A DNA stretch of 13,133 nucleotides from assembly GCA_946187605.1 (NCBI GenBank), contig CAMHRH010000015.1, positions 1 through 13,133 on the forward strand. The letters are read 5' to 3'. Position 1 is the stretch's first letter; every line of letters starts with the position of its first letter. A program made the translations under genes and the position numbers. Of the stretch, positions 11,527 to 13,133 are shown one piece after another. This DNA is from an uncultured Candidatus Saccharibacteria bacterium (GTDB lineage: Bacteria > Patescibacteriota > Saccharimonadia > Saccharimonadales > Saccharimonadaceae). The notes beneath the pieces were generated by a model. It saw only the letters and a list, made by a program, of their open reading frames with translations, did no database searches and was not told the origin of the DNA.

Positions 11527-12192
11527 TTATTCAGCAGCAGCTTCAGCCTCTGCTGCTTCATTCTCAGCAGCCTTAGCTTCGTCAGCAGCCTTATCAGCCT
11601 CGGCTTTTGCATCGCGCTCAGCAGCTTCTTCGGCCGGGTCATACACGTTAGCGATTGCCATCTCGGTATCAATATCCTTATCGGCAAATACGACACCCTT
11701 CGGAAGAACAATATCTGCAACCGTTAAACCATCGTCAACAGTAGCAAGCTTCGAAGCGTCAATCTCGATTGCTTCTGGGAGATCTGCCGGCTTAGCCTTG
11801 ACGTCAATCTCCTCTAGAACCTGAGACAGAACAAGATGCGCCTTCGAGGCGTCAGAAGATTCAAAGTTGACAACCTTAATCGGCGCGGTTGCCTCGACAA
11901 CCTCGTTCGCGCTAATAGCCTGGAATTCAATATTCAAAATCTTGTGTTTGACTGGATCAAAAGCAACGTTCTTAACAAGCGCCATCTGCTTCTTGCCATC
12001 AATCGTCAAATCAACTGGCGAATGATAACCGGCAACGCGGACCGCTTTTTCGGTCTCGTTATATTCGGACTGCGTCATAATTGGTTCTTTTTCACCAAAA
12101 ACAACTGACGGAATAATGCCTTGCTCGCGCAAAGACTTTACTTTTTTACCAGACACTTCGCGCTTAGTGAGCGCTAATTTTTCTTCACTCAT
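11527..12192 (-). CDS. rplY: 50S ribosomal protein L25/general stress protein Ctc
   Basis: The 221-residue protein has the two-domain CTC form of L25, which binds 5S rRNA in the large ribosomal subunit. The N-terminal RNA-binding part contains REVSGKKVKSLREQGIIPSVVFG (11-33, the conserved turn reading G-x-I-P-x-V-x-x-G), then KNVAFDPVKHKILNIEFQ (74-91), where the family has D-P-x-x-x-x-I-x-H-v-D-F. The beta-rich TL5 domain (about 98-186) contains LEEIDVKAKPADLPEAIEID and the ADIVLPKGV segment. The tail from about 187 is a run of Ala, Glu, Asp and Lys with no fold expected, an acidic extension common in this family. AGGAA lies eight bases before the ATG. It has its own promoter and terminator. 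Confidence 0.94.
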   Translation of the reverse strand: MSEEKLALTKREVSGKKVKSLREQGIIPSVVFGEKEPIMTQSEYNETEKAVRVAGYHSPVDLTIDGKKQMALVKNVAFDPVKHKILNIEFQAISANEVVEATAPIKVVNFESSDASKAHLVLSQVLEEIDVKAKPADLPEAIEIDASKLATVDDGLTVADIVLPKGVVFADKDIDTEMAIANVYDPAEEAAERDAKAEADKAADEAKAAENEAAEAEAAAE

Positions 12193-12219
12193 TAGATTAA
12201 TTCCTATTTTTAAAACCTA

Positions 12220-12244
12220 CTCTATATTCTAAGATAGAATAGAG
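12220..12244. repeat. Imperfect inverted repeat over the rplY -10 box
   Basis: CTCTATATTCTA (12220-12231) and TAGAATAGAG (12235-12244) are complementary apart from a two-base insertion, with three bases between them. The repeat covers the -10 box and part of the promoter spacer, so it could be an operator. Growth-rate or stress control is conceivable but not shown. Confidence 0.4.
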
Positions 12245-12254
12245 GTAAAATCAA
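12226..12254 (-). promoter_or_regulatory. Sigma70-type promoter for rplY
   Basis: On the - strand TTGATT (12254-12249) and TAGAAT (12231-12226) are separated by exactly 17 bases. Transcription should begin near 12219, 27 bases before the start codon. Confidence 0.7.
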
Positions 12255-12270
12255 GCATAAGCAAATTGCG

Positions 12271-13133
12271 CTACAAGATATTTTTTAGATACCGACCAGT
12301 CTCACTCTTCTCGTTGCGTGCCACATCTTCGGGCGTGCCTGTTGCCACAACTTTACCGCCACCCTGGCCACCTTCTGGCCCCATATCAATAATCCAATCC
12401 GCCGACTTGATTACGTCCAAGTTATGTTCGATCACTATCATCGAATTGCCGCCATCAACCAAGCGCTGTAGAATTGCGAGCAAGCGTTTCACGTCATCAG
12501 TATGAAGGCCCGTCGTTGGCTCGTCGAGAATGTAAAGGGTCTTTCCGGTCGAACGGCGGCTCAACTCGGTCGCCAGTTTAATGCGCTGCGCCTCGCCACC
12601 AGAAAAAGTCGTTGCCGGCTGACCTAGACGAATATAGCCCAGCCCAACCTCTTGTAGTGTCTTCAGCTTGTTCGCAATATTCGGCAAAGCATCAAAGAAT
12701 TCGACCGCCTCATCGACTGTCATATCAAGCACGTCGGATATTGTCTTACCTTTAAACTTCACTTCGAGCGCCTCACGATTATAACGTTTACCATGGCATA
12801 CGTCGCAGGTTACGAATACATCTGGCAAAAAGTGCATCTCAATCTTCAGCACACCATCGCCCTGACATTTTTCACAACGCCCGCCTCTCACATTAAAAGA
12901 GAATCGTCCAGCTTTATACCCACGCACTTGCGCTTCCGGTTGCTCCGCAAATAACTCACGAATATTATTAAAAATCCCCGTATATGTAGCAGGATTCGAG
13001 CGCGGAGTACGGCCAATTGGCGACTGGTCAATTACGATTACTTTATTCAAGTTCTCAATACCGTCAATTCGCTCATGCGCACCGGCAACAGTCTGGGCGC
13101 GGGGGACGAGAAGCGCCGCCGGGATCTGGCGCG
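12271..13133 (-). CDS. uvrA: Excinuclease ABC subunit A, C-terminal part (5'-truncated)
   Basis: UvrA is the damage-sensing ABC ATPase of nucleotide excision repair. The 286 residues visible are the last third of a protein of normally about 940; the frame is open to the window edge, so the gene starts outside. Motifs in order: [20 protein letters not shown] followed by [16 protein letters not shown] (39-54), a zinc finger with Cys86/Cys89 and Cys109/Cys112, the ABC signature [12 protein letters not shown] (176-187), Walker [13 protein letters not shown] (199-210) and the VIEHNLDV switch with His236. All key residues are intact. The stop is TAG at 12271-12273, followed by the rplY promoter. 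The first 17 residues, next to the window edge, match UvrA less well and lie in unusually GC-rich sequence. Confidence 0.96.
   Translation of the reverse strand, partial: RQIPAALLVPRAQTVAGAHERIDGIENLNKVIVIDQSPIGRTPRSNPATYTGIFNNIRELFAEQPEAQVRGYKAGRFSFNVRGGRCEKCQGDGVLKIEMHFLPDVFVTCDVCHGKRYNREALEVKFKGKTISDVLDMTVDEAVEFFDALPNIANKLKTLQEVGLGYIRLGQPATTFSGGEAQRIKLATELSRRSTGKTLYILDEPTTGLHTDDVKRLLAILQRLVDGGNSMIVIEHNLDVIKSADWIIDMGPEGGQGGGKVVATGTPEDVARNEKSETGRYLKNIL

Noticed and set aside
1..13133. CRISPR array, transposase, phage genes or tRNA genes
   Set aside because: No regularly spaced repeats, no transposase or phage protein motifs and no tRNA cloverleaf were seen on either strand.
1..13133. Alternative genetic code with TGA as Gly, as in some CPR lineages
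   Set aside because: TGA is a natural end of the polymerase gene (3187-3189) and of purB (9865-9867), and no gene needs TGA read through.

Overview
The window carries housekeeping genes of a bacterium with a compact genome of middling GC content. It uses the standard genetic code: TGA ends both the Y-family polymerase gene and purB. The mix of genes fits the Candidate Phyla Radiation. It includes a Pol I without a working proofreading domain, a CTC-type L25, an adenylosuccinate lyase next to repair and ribosomal genes, a vertebrate-type class I aldolase, a secreted acidic surface protein and a TM2 membrane protein. Candidatus Saccharibacteria (TM7) is my best guess from general resemblance; no 16S or other decisive marker is present.

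Layout, + strand first. Bases 2-919 are the C-terminal RecB-type nuclease domain of a helicase-nuclease that starts upstream. A 70-residue double zinc-ribbon microprotein follows (1009-1221) with its own promoter, a palindrome at the start of transcription and a terminator. Bases 1258-1697 hold no long gene. They contain a near-consensus promoter and a roughly 280-nt transcript with a 5' hairpin, a tiny ORF with a strong ribosome binding site, competing hairpins and a terminator, then a second promoter. That promoter serves a two-gene translesion unit (1698-3189): a 92-residue protein whose end overlaps the start of a Y-family DNA polymerase.

Next, dcd (dCTP deaminase, - strand) and polA (+ strand) diverge from a shared promoter region. 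polA appears to be leaderless. After it comes a three-gene + strand unit (6445-9823): a signal-peptide and membrane-anchored surface protein, a protein fusing a degenerate PfkB-like sugar-kinase domain to an intact class I fructose-bisphosphate aldolase, and a small TM2-domain membrane protein.

The right end is on the - strand, each gene with its own promoter: the 3' part of uvrA (runs off the window), rplY/ctc and purB. Intrinsic terminators follow rplY and purB.

Four genes concern DNA repair or replication (RecB-type nuclease, Y-family polymerase, polA, uvrA), and dcd supplies the thymidylate precursor dUMP. purB serves AMP synthesis or salvage. The most unusual items are the pseudokinase-aldolase fusion, the unexplained 1.3-1.6 kb transcript, the 92-residue polymerase partner and the double zinc-ribbon microprotein.
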